A stretch of 64,000 bases of DNA from Henckelia pumila (Eukaryota; Streptophyta; Magnoliopsida; Lamiales; Gesneriaceae). The translations under genes and the position numbers were made by a program. This document shows positions 46,548-60,654 of this stretch, one piece after another; position 1 is the first letter of the stretch, and the number at the start of each line of letters is the position of its first letter. The stretch is taken from contig NW_027331842.1 of assembly GCF_033568475.1 (NCBI RefSeq), forward strand, positions 62,001-126,000. The letters run 5' to 3'. The notes below the pieces were generated by a model, which was given only the letters and a program-made list of their open reading frames with translations, was not told the DNA's origin and made no database searches.

Positions 46548-46876
46548 TGTGATATAATTGATTGTTTCAAACACTGTTGATAATAACGGATAAATTTATT
46601 TTCAGATTCTAGCTAGGATACGGTAGGCACCTTGACAAATTATATTAAATTTAAATTGTGATCGTGAAGGTTAAAATTTTGAATTTTTGGCAAATATTAT
46701 TTATTGATATTTGTCCTTCATCTTTAAGTTATTTATTGATTATTTTCACGTGGTTGAATTTAAACCATCGTTCTCTCATTAGCTACAAATTATAAAATAT
46801 ATCACAAAAAATATAGCTATGCTCAGGGGCTGATCAAGAAATTTTATCAAGCGAGGGCAGCCAGTCATACTAAAAT

Positions 46877-46934
<58 letters not shown>
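46548..46934. repeat. UGT B 3' flank and TA tract
   Basis: 46548-46690 matches the flanks of UGT A and C (CACTGTTGATAATAA, TAGGCACCTTGACAAATTAT). From 46817 a different repeat begins (CAGGGGCTGATCAAG...AGCGAGGGCA). Its mirror-like counterpart may end near 47885 (TGCCCC...AGAGCCGTTCCTGG), which would make 46817-47890 one larger element carrying other insertions. A TA tract fills about 46881-46934. Confidence 0.5.
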
Positions 46935-46935
<1 letters not shown>

Positions 46936-46938
<3 letters not shown>

Positions 46939-47088
46939 GAAATTTGCAGCTGCCCAACCAATGATGTTCAACTCGTCCCCGACCACTAAAACCCGATACC
47001 ATGTATTAGTTATGCGAAATCTCGGTACAAGGTTTTAGTGGTCGGGAACGAGATGGAAAAATATTGTTGGGCAGCTAAAAAGTCCTCT
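46936..47088. mobile_element. MITE with about 55-bp inverted repeats in a TA tract
   Basis: Left end AGAGAAATTTGCAGCTGCCC and right end GGGCAGCTAAAAAGTCCTCT are inverted repeats. They extend inward to CCCCGACCACTAAAACC and GGTTTTAGTGGTCGGG. It sits between TA repeats, so the target was TA, as for Tc1/mariner-type MITEs. Confidence 0.75.
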
Positions 47089-47105
47089 ATATATACATAT
47101 ATATG

Positions 47106-47249
47106 TATAGAGTTTTGATCACATGGACAACCACTATGAGTAACTACGTGAGCAACAGCTGACGTGACAATCACTCATTGGATGTACAAGGTGTCATGTC
47201 AGCTGCTACTCACGTAGTTGCCATGATTGTTGCTCATGTGATCAAAACT

Positions 47250-47252
<3 letters not shown>
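47106..47252. mobile_element. Second palindromic MITE in a TA tract
   Basis: The arms run from TATAGAGTTTTGATCACATG to CATGTGATCAAAACTATA. They pair inward through AACTACGTGAG/CTCACGTAGTT and CAGCTGACGTGACA/TGTCATGTCAGCTG, leaving a loop of about 22 bp. It is TA-flanked. A half copy is at 23184-23248. Confidence 0.8.
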
Positions 47253-47294
<42 letters not shown>

Positions 47295-47424
47295 CATCAC
47301 ATAACAAAATGCTAAATATAGTGTTCTCATTTAAATAATATTTTTAGATTTCAAATTTCACTTACAATTTAACCCTAAAACTTGACATTTTCTCAAAATA
47401 ATTAATAATAACTTCATTCGGCAA

Positions 47425-47468
<44 letters not shown>

Positions 47469-48220
47469 TATAATTAATGAATATTTGTAATAATCTTCTC
47501 GGCAAAATATTATCTCTTCACTCATTTGTCGCGACTCGTAAATTAAAAGTCAAACTTACAAGTTCTTAAGCTGACAATTCTTGATTCAACAATTTGTTTT
47601 TAGGTTTAAAAAACTTGAAACTTATTTGTGTTTTGGTTTTAAACTTGGTGATTGAGTTACAATTTTTTAAAGACTATGAACCACAAATTTTCAGGTCACT
47701 TTTTACACATTAAACGATGAAGATTAACTTAAATTTTTTGATCATCTTTTGTATTTCCGTGTTTGGTTTTTAATTTAATTATGTTCATAAAATATAATTT
47801 TTTTTAACTATAAGGATATATTATTAATTTTATAAAAAAAATTCAAGTTGCCCCCCTCTTGCCCCAATGTAGAGCCGTTCCTGGCTACGCTATCTAACGA
47901 GTCAAATTTATGAGACGGATATCCGATCTGACCCGACTCATGGAAAAAAATTCGCAGCAAAAATATCGTTTTTTGTTAGTTACGTTATAAAGAAATATTG
48001 TATAATATATGCTGATTTGAATGAAATATATTACTTTTTATGCTAAAAGTAATATATATATGTGTGTGTGTGTGTTGGTTCGAGTTAAAAATATTATTTT
48101 TTATAGTTATATATATATATATATGTTAATTCGATTGAAATATATTATTATCTTTATTTAAAAATATTAGTTTTATTGTAGATGTGAACCGATTCAACCC
48201 GTTTGATGAACCGTTGCACA
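47253..48220. other. AT-rich intergenic, several TA tracts
   Basis: TA microsatellites lie at about 47253-47292, 47429-47464, 48052-48074 (with TG) and 48104-48125. No coding sequence. 48170-48220 starts a local duplication that is repeated at 48945-48990. Confidence 0.5.
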
Positions 48221-48753
48221 TAGAGCCGTCAATTTGGGTTAGGCCCGCCAGATTGGTCCGGCCCGCCACATAATTTAAGTGGGTTGGGTTGAAATTTTTT
48301 CAACCCAACAAAAGATGGGCCTAGATGGGCCAACCCGTCAAGGCCCGCGACCTGCGTGGGTTGGCCCGCCGTGGGCCTCGAGAGTTAATAATTTATTTTT
48401 ATTTTTATTGTGATATATGTATTTTTTAATAAAAATTATGAATTTTTTTTGTATTAATTACTTTATATAAAATTTACACACATGAAATCAATAATTAAAA
48501 TTTTTATTAATATGTTTCTATTAATATTTATTTATGAAATGATATTTATAATTAATTATAATATTTTTTATTTATTTTTATTTGTCGTGAGCCAACCCGC
48601 GGGCCGGCCCGCCTAACCCGCAACCCACCTTGGGTTGGGTTAAGGATTTTTAGCCCGCCGGGATGGTAGGTTGGCCCGCCATCGACCCGCTAAAAGGTGG
48701 ATTTTTGGTGGGCCGACCCGCCCCGCCACGGGTTGGCCCGTTTGACAGCTCTA
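48221..48753. mobile_element. 533-bp hAT-like MITE with exact 8-bp target site
   Basis: The ends are TAGAGCCGTCAA and TTTGACAGCTCTA (inverted). The target duplication GTTGCACA is perfect (48213-48220 and 48754-48761). Subterminal parts are GC-rich with many GGGTTGGCCCG-type motifs on both strands, and the middle is AT-rich. The second copy of the local duplication, near 48985, shows the empty site CTGTTGCACATGATACC. Confidence 0.9.
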
Positions 48754-49520
48754 GTTGCACATGATACCTGCTAAAAAAAAACGTGATTTGATTCTTTCCA
48801 CAATCAATAGGCATTAAATAATAATTCGTTATATTCTCCTAATAATAATAATATTAATAATTCGTTACTAATCAGTTCGTTCTATCCATGCAATGAAATT
48901 CGAGTGAAAAATATTATTATTTTTATTTTAAAATATAATTAGTTTTACTGCAAGATTGATTCGATTCGATCCGTTTCACGGACTGTTGCACATGATACCA
49001 GCTCAAAAACACGTGATTTGATTCTTCCCACGATCAATAGCTAGCATTAAATAATAATTTGTTTCACTAATCAGTTCTATCTAGGCAATGAAATACTTTA
49101 GATTTGGGGCTGTAGGATCAAGGCCATTGATTGGCCAATTCATCGGCCCCACATGAAATAAAATGCATGTGTGGCCACGTTATGGCCACACAACTGCAGT
49201 GGGGTGTATCGAATTACTTTAGATTTGAATCTGGTTAAAACATAATAAAATCAGTTTTCCTCTAAAAAAAAAATAATAAATAGTAATAATAATAATCGAT
49301 TCTCATCGGGAATTTAAATATTCATAACACGTTTCACATTTAATTCAATAATCAAAATATCTGATCAGCGAAAACGTTTAGCATGCGATAATTATTTAAT
49401 GATGATAATGTACTTCCTATATTTTTTTTAATATATGCATCTAGTTAATAATTTCTTTATTTATTTAATGACTCGACAGACGACAGATAATAATGCCCTA
49501 AAAGTGTGGCAATTTCCTAC
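48754..49520. repeat. Local duplication and upstream DNA of knottin gene
   Basis: 48754-48835 matches 48985-49062 (TGATACC, ACGTGATTTGATTCTT, ATCAATAG, CATTAAATAATAATT). The rest is AT-rich upstream sequence with no gene. Confidence 0.6.
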
Positions 49521-49528
49521 TATAAAAG
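49521..49528 (+). promoter_or_regulatory. TATA box of the knottin-like gene
   Basis: TATAAAAG lies 53 bp upstream of the ATG at 49574, a standard plant distance that predicts a leader of about 20-25 bases. Confidence 0.7.
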
Positions 49529-49573
49529 GATATCATGCACTTAGGCTTAAATTCAACCAAACTAAACACATCA

Positions 49574-50024
49574 ATGGAGAAGGCATTCATATTCAAGCTA
49601 GCTTTCTTGTGTCTCCTTATCGTTTCGACGCCAAGTAACTCTCTTTCTTAATTTTATATATCATCTTTAACACTAATTTTTTTTAACCCATAATATATGT
49701 AAAAATAGTGTTAAACATAGTGTGCAATATATCTATATATATATATATAATCATATAAAAATCATGGACATTTATATATTACACATGTTATTTCATAATG
49801 GACATTTTAATGCTCATTCTTGAAACATATTTATCTAGGACGACCTGAGTAATTTTATATAATCGATCGATTTGCATGCAGGTTCCGAATTCATAAGAAT
49901 GAGTACGGCATGCGTTGATTCATATAAACCCAATCCACCCGGTTCTTGTACTCATGATCTCGAGTGTTGTTCGGGTCACTGTATCTTTCAAGGAGAGAGC
50001 TACGCCTTCTGTGTACCTCCTTAA
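49574..50024 (+). CDS. Secreted six-cysteine knottin-like peptide
   Basis: Two exons (49574-49634 and 49882-50024) joined across a 247-bp GT-AG intron encode 67 residues. The first 20 or so (MEKAFIFKLAFLCLLIVSTP) form a clear secretion signal. The mature part has Cys at 31, 43, 49, 50, 54 and 64, giving C-x11-C-x5-CC-x3-C-x9-C. The C-terminal CCSGHCIFQGESYAFC resembles plant antimicrobial knottins of the Mirabilis/Phytolacca type, so an apoplastic defence role is possible but inferred. Exon phases agree (A|GT gives Ser), and the TATA box and a 3' AATAAT/AATAAG region fit. It appears intact. It is short, so homology should be checked before trusting the name. Confidence 0.75.
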
Positions 50025-51384
50025 ACTTATCACATGATATCCAGTCCGTCTCCAAGTTTAGTTTTCATTTGTTTTCAATAATAAGCAAGATGATATATAT
50101 ATATATATATATCTATCTTCCTACTGTTGCGTACTAATTAATTTGCTTGTTGAAGTACAAAATTTGAGTTATTGTATTGTAAAAGTACTTTTTTGTTGCA
50201 ACTTTAATTTCCATCTTTTAATTGTATCGTTTAAGGTTGATCAAAAACCCTATCATAATATTATATATTGTGTTGTACTCGTTATTTATGCTTTAATCAA
50301 AGTTTCCAGACTTTTGTATTGCAATAATAATAATAAAATAAAATATGTTGAATGAATAAATTTATAAGAATGTCTCTCCTTAGTACGTAAGCTTTGTTCA
50401 CGGGACTTGCAATTAAAGACGAAGTTATTTAAAATGCCAACTCATGCTACTTTACATACCTTTGAAAAAATTTGCATTCTAATATAATCATGTCATTTAC
50501 TCTCATTGATTATATACTTCACTTGTCTTTTCTTTTAAAAGTTACATATATATAATATCCTTGAGTGATACTTGACTTTCCAACTTAAAACATAACATAT
50601 ATATTATTTTAAAATTCTATTCAATTTAGATGAATATACTTGTGTGTAGTTGGTGACCAGAGCTTGGATGCAGAGGTAATTATCAGTTGCATAGTTTAAT
50701 TAAGATTACTTGTGGCATTTGTTTATTCGATTGTATTGTATTAATCGATCTTGTTGGTTCTCAGCTTTATTTTTGATTGTATAATGTCGAGTTGGTATTT
50801 TGATTAAGTTTCCGCAGATATATCTAATTATATGTTTGAGTTAATTTACATGTTTAAGTTCTGACTAATATATATATAGATAATATGTATCGTGTCACTA
50901 CAATTAGATAATTTATAGTTCTCTGCCTTCGTGGCTTTAATTCTACTTTCTAATGCTGTAAACAAATATCTCATCTCATAGCTTTAGGCTATTTTAATAT
51001 TATTTTAATTTTTAAAAAAAATCGATGTGCTTTTAATTTTATATACTTAACTAGTACAGAGAAAAATAACATGAATAAAGGTACGTTATTTAGTTTATTG
51101 CAAAATTGATAATTATTTGAGTTCAAATTATTTTCTATTAGTACGTAGATAAATTTTAAAATATTTTTTAATATAATCAAAATATCATGCAAATTTAATA
51201 ACAAAAAAAATATTTCAAATTACATTATTCTTGTTCATTAATTAATAGGACAAAAAGGCGTGTGAGTGTCAAAATATATCTTTATGATTTTTAATTTAGA
51301 AAGCACCCTCTTTTTAGACTTTATATATGTACACATCAATATTTAAATACCGGACTATTTCTGGAAAATATAAATAAGGTTCCA
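50025..51384. other. Intergenic between knottin gene and UGT C
   Basis: AT-rich, with no coding sequence recognised; the 70-71 residue ORFs here are low-complexity. From about 51085 it matches the upstream DNA of UGT B (35360-35590). Confidence 0.5.
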
Positions 51385-52300
51385 GAAAGCCTCGCCCACC
51401 ACAACCCCAACTCTACGGCGGTGGCGGTGGGGTCCACCTAGACCAGACGACGGCCACTGTGGGTCCCATTGGTTGAGGGCTCCGTCGCACTGATGTTCAA
51501 TACCAATGATGATCTGGAGCGTCCATTCATCAAATATCTAGCAACTCATGAGGTGGGCTTGCCAGTGCTTTGAGTGGGCCCACTTTTACCCAATAAATTT
51601 TGGGCTTCGTCCAATTCAATGATCCACGATGTCCTAATCAGACAACCTAAGCACCAAAGTAACTACAGTAAGGCTCAAATATTACAATGGTTGAATAAAA
51701 ACCCTGAAAAATTTGTCCTTTATTTGTCATTTGGCAGTGAAGTTAGCCTTATTATCGAAGAATCCATGCAACTGGCCAGTGCATTGCAAGAAATGCCTTA
51801 TCCATTCATATATCCATTCATATGGGTCGCTCGCAACAATTCAAACGATAAATCGAGTAACATACATCCGATCGATCATGAATGAGATTTTCTTGACAAG
51901 CGAATTGAGTGTTGGATTTTGGAGAAGAGGGTTGATCATATATAAGTGGTTGGACACCACAGCTGTTGATACTGAGCCATCCTTCGACAGGGGGGTTTGT
52001 GTCGCATTGTGGATGGAATTCAACCTTGGAGGCTATGGCTCGAGGTGTGCCAATCTTGGCGTGGCCTATTCGGGTTGACCAAATTATAATGCTAAATTAG
52101 TAGTGAACCATCTCAAGGTTGGTCACATGGCCTGGCATAATGGCTCGATGGATCGCGTTAAAGACGAGTTGAGACGAGGAATGGAGTGGCTGATGACGGA
52201 CCAAGTTGTTCGGAATCAATTAAGCAGAGAAGTGTCGGGGAATTTTGATGAGTTAATTCGAAGCTAGGTTGCATTGGATGGATTGAGAGATTTCATGTAA
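51385..52300 (+). pseudogene. UGT pseudogene C (3' two-thirds)
   Basis: It begins in the linker of the family 1 glycosyltransferase (GGGG-rich, then SVALMFNT) and runs to TAA 52298-52300. The N-terminal half is missing. The PSPG region is present, including the [10 protein letters not shown] stretch lost in B, but it is out of frame with the part before it. A TCCATTCATA duplication (about 51800) and small deletions add to the damage. It has no insertion, so it records the pre-insertion sequence for the sites hit in A and B. Confidence 0.8.
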
Positions 52301-54114
52301 TATGATAAGATTGATTATATTTTCAAGCACTGTTGATAATAAATCATAATATTTTTAGCTAGGATACGATAGGCACCTTGACAAATTATATTCAATTTAA
52401 ACTGCGATTGTGAAGGTTCAAATTATGAATTTTGCGGAAAAGTTACATTTTGGTGATTAAAACTTGTAAAATTTAAATCAAATCAATGGTTTCTAGCCAG
52501 AATGGTTAACTAATACTTTTTGGTTAAAAAATACCTGCACTTGAACATATATAGTATAGATGAGCATTTAATATAACTTCTACTTCTTCCTTCTTTTTTT
52601 TTTGTTTTTTTGTTTTTTTAATAAACTACCCAAAAAAAAGTATAATATAACCAATTTCAACAATTTTTTTTATTTCATGTCTGCAGATAAACCAATATTA
52701 TTTTATTCCAAGAATATTCTAAACAATATGAAGCGGTCGAAACATAGGAGGTTGAATTTCAAAATTTTCAAGTTCATGTGAGATTAATACAAGTTTAGTG
52801 TAAAAAAAGTTTTTCTATTTTTATTATAATTTTAATTATTTTAAGTCAAATATTAAACAAAGTGACATGAAAAATATAAGAACTTAAGAGAATTTCAATC
52901 TCTAAACAATTATTAATAAATATATACTTATAAAAATATTTTCATTCAAAACAATAAATAATATCTTTCGTTCTAAAACGAGATTGTTTAATCGAGTTTA
53001 AACATATTAAAACTTCAACGATATTAAGTATCATTAATTAAGCGAGTTTTTTTAATTTAGAGTATACCACTGTTTAATTTTGGTGTGGCAGAGGCTCGTT
53101 TTCAATGAGATTTAAGTTTTCTATAAACAACATTGTAATATTTCAACTAATAATTAATATAAGATGTTCGCGTGAACATCTGAATTTCAAATAAATATCT
53201 AGAGTAACACTTCTTCACGAATCGCAAAGTAACATAGTTCATTACTTCTAAAAAATATGGAAAAAAATCATGCATTAATTTGAAAATAATTTTTTTAATT
53301 ATGTTTAGATAAATATTTCAACGGTATAAATACGTACACGTCGTATTCAAGAATATACTAGTACTATTTAAGTATATATATTTGCATCAGTTCAAAACGA
53401 AATGGATCTTTCCCTAGCGGCTAGCCTTCACAGAAATTGCACAATTATTAATTATTAAATTAATATAAAGTCTATTCTTAAAAAAGATTAATATAAAGTC
53501 GCATCTTTCGAAAGTAAACTCACCTCTTCTGCATTTAATATACAAGTACGATAGGGTGTTATTAATATGAAATAGAATTTGCCCACTTGATATCTAATGT
53601 GATAGCCTCGTCAATAACTTATCAGTCAACTTCTTGAATTGCACAAATCATTTTATTTTTATGTTCCATATATTTGTTTACTCTGTCATAATATATTGGT
53701 GGAATCCAAACGAGTTTGCTAAATATGAGAATCGAATCTGAAATCCATTAAATTTATTTTGATTTAGGAGTCCATAAATCGTATATTCTATTTATTTATA
53801 TCTACTATATTTTAAAAATTGAGTGCGGATTAATTGATCCATATTTCTTTCTGACTCCACGCACTTTCCATAAAAAAATATAGAATTTCCCATGGATTAA
53901 TGTGACTTAAAAATTAAAATATCGTTCAAGTTTATATTTTGAATATCGAAAATTAGGTATTTAATGACTAACTCGGAATCTAATTTGATTAATTATATTC
54001 TATGAACGAGGCGCCGCAGCTGTTAAGATATTTCTCCCAAGAGCCAACTCATAATATACATAATTAAACAGAAACATTCTACCAGATTTGTTAAAGAAAT
54101 CACACACACACATG

Positions 54115-54147
<33 letters not shown>

Positions 54148-54420
54148 ATAAATAAATAAATAAATAAATAAATAAATGAGCTATAGATCCTGTGGTTAAA
54201 ATGCAAGAGCATTGACTTGGAATATTCTAAAGTCGGATGAATACGCCAAACTTTAAATAATTGAAAGTTTAGTTATCAGCAAATATTTTCAGCCATACGG
54301 TGACAAACCAAGAGAGTGGCTACGTACTTTTCTTTGACATTTTGCATATTTTTTATTTTTTACATTATTGTAAGATTCATTCAAGTTGTGTGTTTAAAAA
54401 ATATAAATATACGATTTTCA
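52301..54420. repeat. UGT C 3' flank, uninterrupted version of the viral site
   Basis: It matches 6272-7040 and then 22217-22520 in the same order, without viral DNA. The point that corresponds to the viral insertion is a (CA)n, (TA)n, (AATA)n microsatellite at about 54102-54176. It also has about 0.95 kb (53.05-53.99 kb) that is missing beside UGT A. No gene is seen. Confidence 0.8.
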
Positions 54421-55440
54421 AATCAGTTTTTTTCCCTAAAAATTATTATTATTGTTGAAAATCAGTTTTTTTCCCTAAAAAAATATTATTATTGTTATTT
54501 TTATTTAAGATCTTTTGCGATAGACAACTGATAACAATGTATCTTTAAAAAAAAAAAAACAATGTAAGAAAGATATTTAATACGCCAAGTCCAAGTTACT
54601 GATTAGCACATATATATTTCAAATTTCAGACATGGTGACAAGTCCAGAGAGTGACTCAACTACTATCAATTTCCACATACTTTTCTTTGACATTTTTCAC
54701 AATTATTGTAAGATTCGAGTTCATAATCTAAGGAAGATATTTATGTACTTGGGAAATATAGAAGGCTCATTCCCTTGTAAACTTGATTTCACAAGACAAT
54801 CTGTAAAGACTTTTATTGCAAGAAAACACAGCTGTTAATGACGATTTTAATAAAATTGTTACTAACGTAACAATGATGCTACATATTCAAAAACTCGTCG
54901 CTATAAAAGGGATAAATAAATATAAATTCAAATTCAGTGAAGGTTTTTAACAACCATTGCTAATTTCTACGATGATTTCTAAAATCACGACAAAATTAGC
55001 TATTGTTTGTCGCTGTTTATCACGATTTTTGAAACCGTGCCTACTTTTAACCATGGATTGAAACACCTTGACTATGCTTCTACCGTTTTCAAACCATCAC
55101 CCAAGTCTAGCGTCAGTTTAATCGAAACCGTTGTCATCTGTAACAATTGATTAAGATAGAGTCTATGTCTAATCATTGAATGAAACACATGCAGTGGCTA
55201 TACTACTACGTTTTATTCAAACCATCGCCCAAGTTATTTGCGCTCATTAAAATTGTCGCAATCTTTAATCACGGTTTAAAAAGTTTGCGACCGTGTTTGT
55301 AGAATTGTCGCGGTTTTAAAATGGTTGCAAAACTTTGCAAATTGGGCTATGGTTTCTAAAAAACCGTTGCTCTTTAATTTTGACGGAATTTTCTCAAACC
55401 GTGCTAAATACTCTATAATTACCTCGTTCTCACCCACGGT
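54421..55440. repeat. Repeat-rich DNA, possible CACTA-type remnant
   Basis: A 54290-54420 phrase recurs at 54590-54720. At about 55035-55150 and 55160-55275 two roughly 120-bp units share 'aaccatcrcccaagt' and 'ttgaatgaaacac'. Many AACCGTTGC / GCGAC-like motifs in both orientations recall the subterminal repeats of CACTA transposons, and GCAAGAAAACACAGC (54817) is a weak match to a CACTA end. No transposase is present. Confidence 0.35.
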
Positions 55441-56368
55441 TTTCGGCGATTCTCGATGCAAGGTATGAAATTTTTGCTTCCCCCCCCCACACCATTTTTT
55501 CAAACAGTTTTTTTGTAGATTAACATTGCATATTGTATTTGTAGTTTATTTGTAGGATTTCAACATGTTATATATGTTTGTTTTATGATGTTTTGATATT
55601 TTTACACAATTTATATGTAATTTGTTTTGATTAATTTTGTTTTATTTATATATTTTATTTGTTGATTATTTTGGAAAACTGGGCATAAAACTCGATTTTA
55701 TATGTCGAGTTTTCGGTCTGATTTTACGGGCTCGGACGAATTGGTGTCCGATCGGGTGCACAAAAGAACTAGCTCAGATAGATCGGGAAGAACTTCATGG
55801 CTTTTTAGATTTTATTGAAATTCATCAAATATAAAAGGAAACAAAATTTGTTGAGAAATAATATTGAAAAGCCCAGATAAATGCAATATATGAAGTAATA
55901 GGGACGAAGAAAACAAAATATGCTTCATCAATATAACAATTAAAGATATTAAAGTAAACAGATTTTTGTTGCATTCTTTTGCGATGCTTACTGTAGCAGC
56001 AAAGATGTCAATTAAAGAAAAACCCAACAGGAAAGAATCCAAAAAAAGCCAATCCTTTTCCAGCTCTATAAAAAAGAAAATTCAAACAGTGGCAGATTAA
56101 AACAATGACTGCTTCTCCCCAAGCAATTCCTCCTTCAAGATTTCACTCCAATAGCCAATTTAATAAAATTTGAGGATTATTTTATATTATTTTTGAACAA
56201 CTGTATTCAATCGCTTTCGTCTGGCCAGTATCCAAGAGATTCCTTCTGTGTGAACTGAGCGTGATATGGTTGATTTGTTTGACTTGTCTTATTAGGAACT
56301 AGATTTATAGTATATTCCGTCGCAAGAAAAGTGTCTATGTTTCCCACTCACATTATCTATTTTCCTCC
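55441..56368. other. Intergenic, upstream of DUR3
   Basis: A C9 run is at 55481-55489. I see no recognisable gene; the 65-76 residue ORFs lack motifs. Confidence 0.5.
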
Positions 56369-56376
56369 TATAAATA
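56369..56376 (+). promoter_or_regulatory. TATA box of DUR3
   Basis: TATAAATA lies 47 bp before the ATG at 56416, giving a short leader. Confidence 0.7.
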
Positions 56377-56415
56377 TCGAGTCCAATTCTTCCACAGACG
56401 CTTGAGCAGATTTCC

Positions 56416-59604
<3,189 letters not shown>

Positions 59605-60654
59605 CAGCAGCAGTCGGGTACGGGGGCATAGAGGAAAGATTCGTGTGTGAAATAATACTGTGTAAGCTGGTTTGTTGGTGTGTGATGGTGTCAAGCTTTG
59701 CAAAATTTGTACAAAGGTGCAATGGTAGTATAAAAGTAGTGGTTTTCTGTCCTATGTTCCTTTTCTCCTTTTCAACAGCTCGTGTGGTTTGTATTTAAAA
59801 ACATGAAAACAATTAAATCATCAAAGTTCATGATCCGAAAGGTGATGCATAGTTTTTTGGAAATATGAAATGCTCGTCTTATATTTTTGCTCGTGAGTTG
59901 AAAAGAATTGTACGGATGATTTAATTTGAAAAATAAGATAAAGAAAAAATGAGAATCTAAAAAACAAAAAAAAGAGAGAGGTATCATATAAAATTAGGAT
60001 AATTTATTCATTTGATATTTAATTAAGAAAAACATAGTTAAATCTAAGGATAAAACGTGAAAAAATGACATAAGCTAAAAATCTAAAGATAAAATGAGAA
60101 AAAAAAAATAGATATATATTCTTTTGACAAAAATAATTCGTTATAAAATTATGTACAATCATCCATGTGTCACGTACAACGTCTACCACTAGATTTGCCC
60201 AATTTCAAATTTGTATATATTAAAACAAGAAAGAAGAAAAAGAAATGAAACCTGAAAATTCAAAATCAGCAAGGAAACTTTAAACGCCACCGCCCGCGTT
60301 CGTTAAATCTCCGGGGGACACTTTCGAAGCAGCTCCCTTCGAATTTTCCTGAACTCTGGTTTCTCCGTTCACTCTCGCCGCGGCTTTCCTCCCGCTGGTT
60401 CGCTTCAATCTCTCAATGTTGTGTGTCATTTACACGTTTTCTTTGATTCACTTGACATTATTGGGTTCGTTCTTGTTTTGGTCTAGAATACTGGCTCTAT
60501 AATCTATGTTTACACGGATTGGAATCTTTTAGTTTGTTAGTTCTGAGCTTAGCGCCGCAAGGATTTGAGGGAATGTAAATTAAGCTGTTGGTTCGCATTT
60601 TTGCAGGTGTGGATTTTGTTGTATGTGCACTTCAGTGTGATTTACGCTGATAAT
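59605..60654. other. DUR3 3' side and formin 5' untranslated region
   Basis: 59605-60280 is AT-rich intergenic DNA. From about 60290 the base composition turns GC-rich (CGCCACCGCCCGCG), as in a promoter or leader. An acceptor TTTTGCAG|GTGTGG at 60605 suggests an intron in the formin leader; I cannot place its donor with confidence. Confidence 0.5.

Noticed and set aside
55637-56042. Short ORFs upstream of DUR3
   Set aside because: No motif, no splice structure, AT-rich context.
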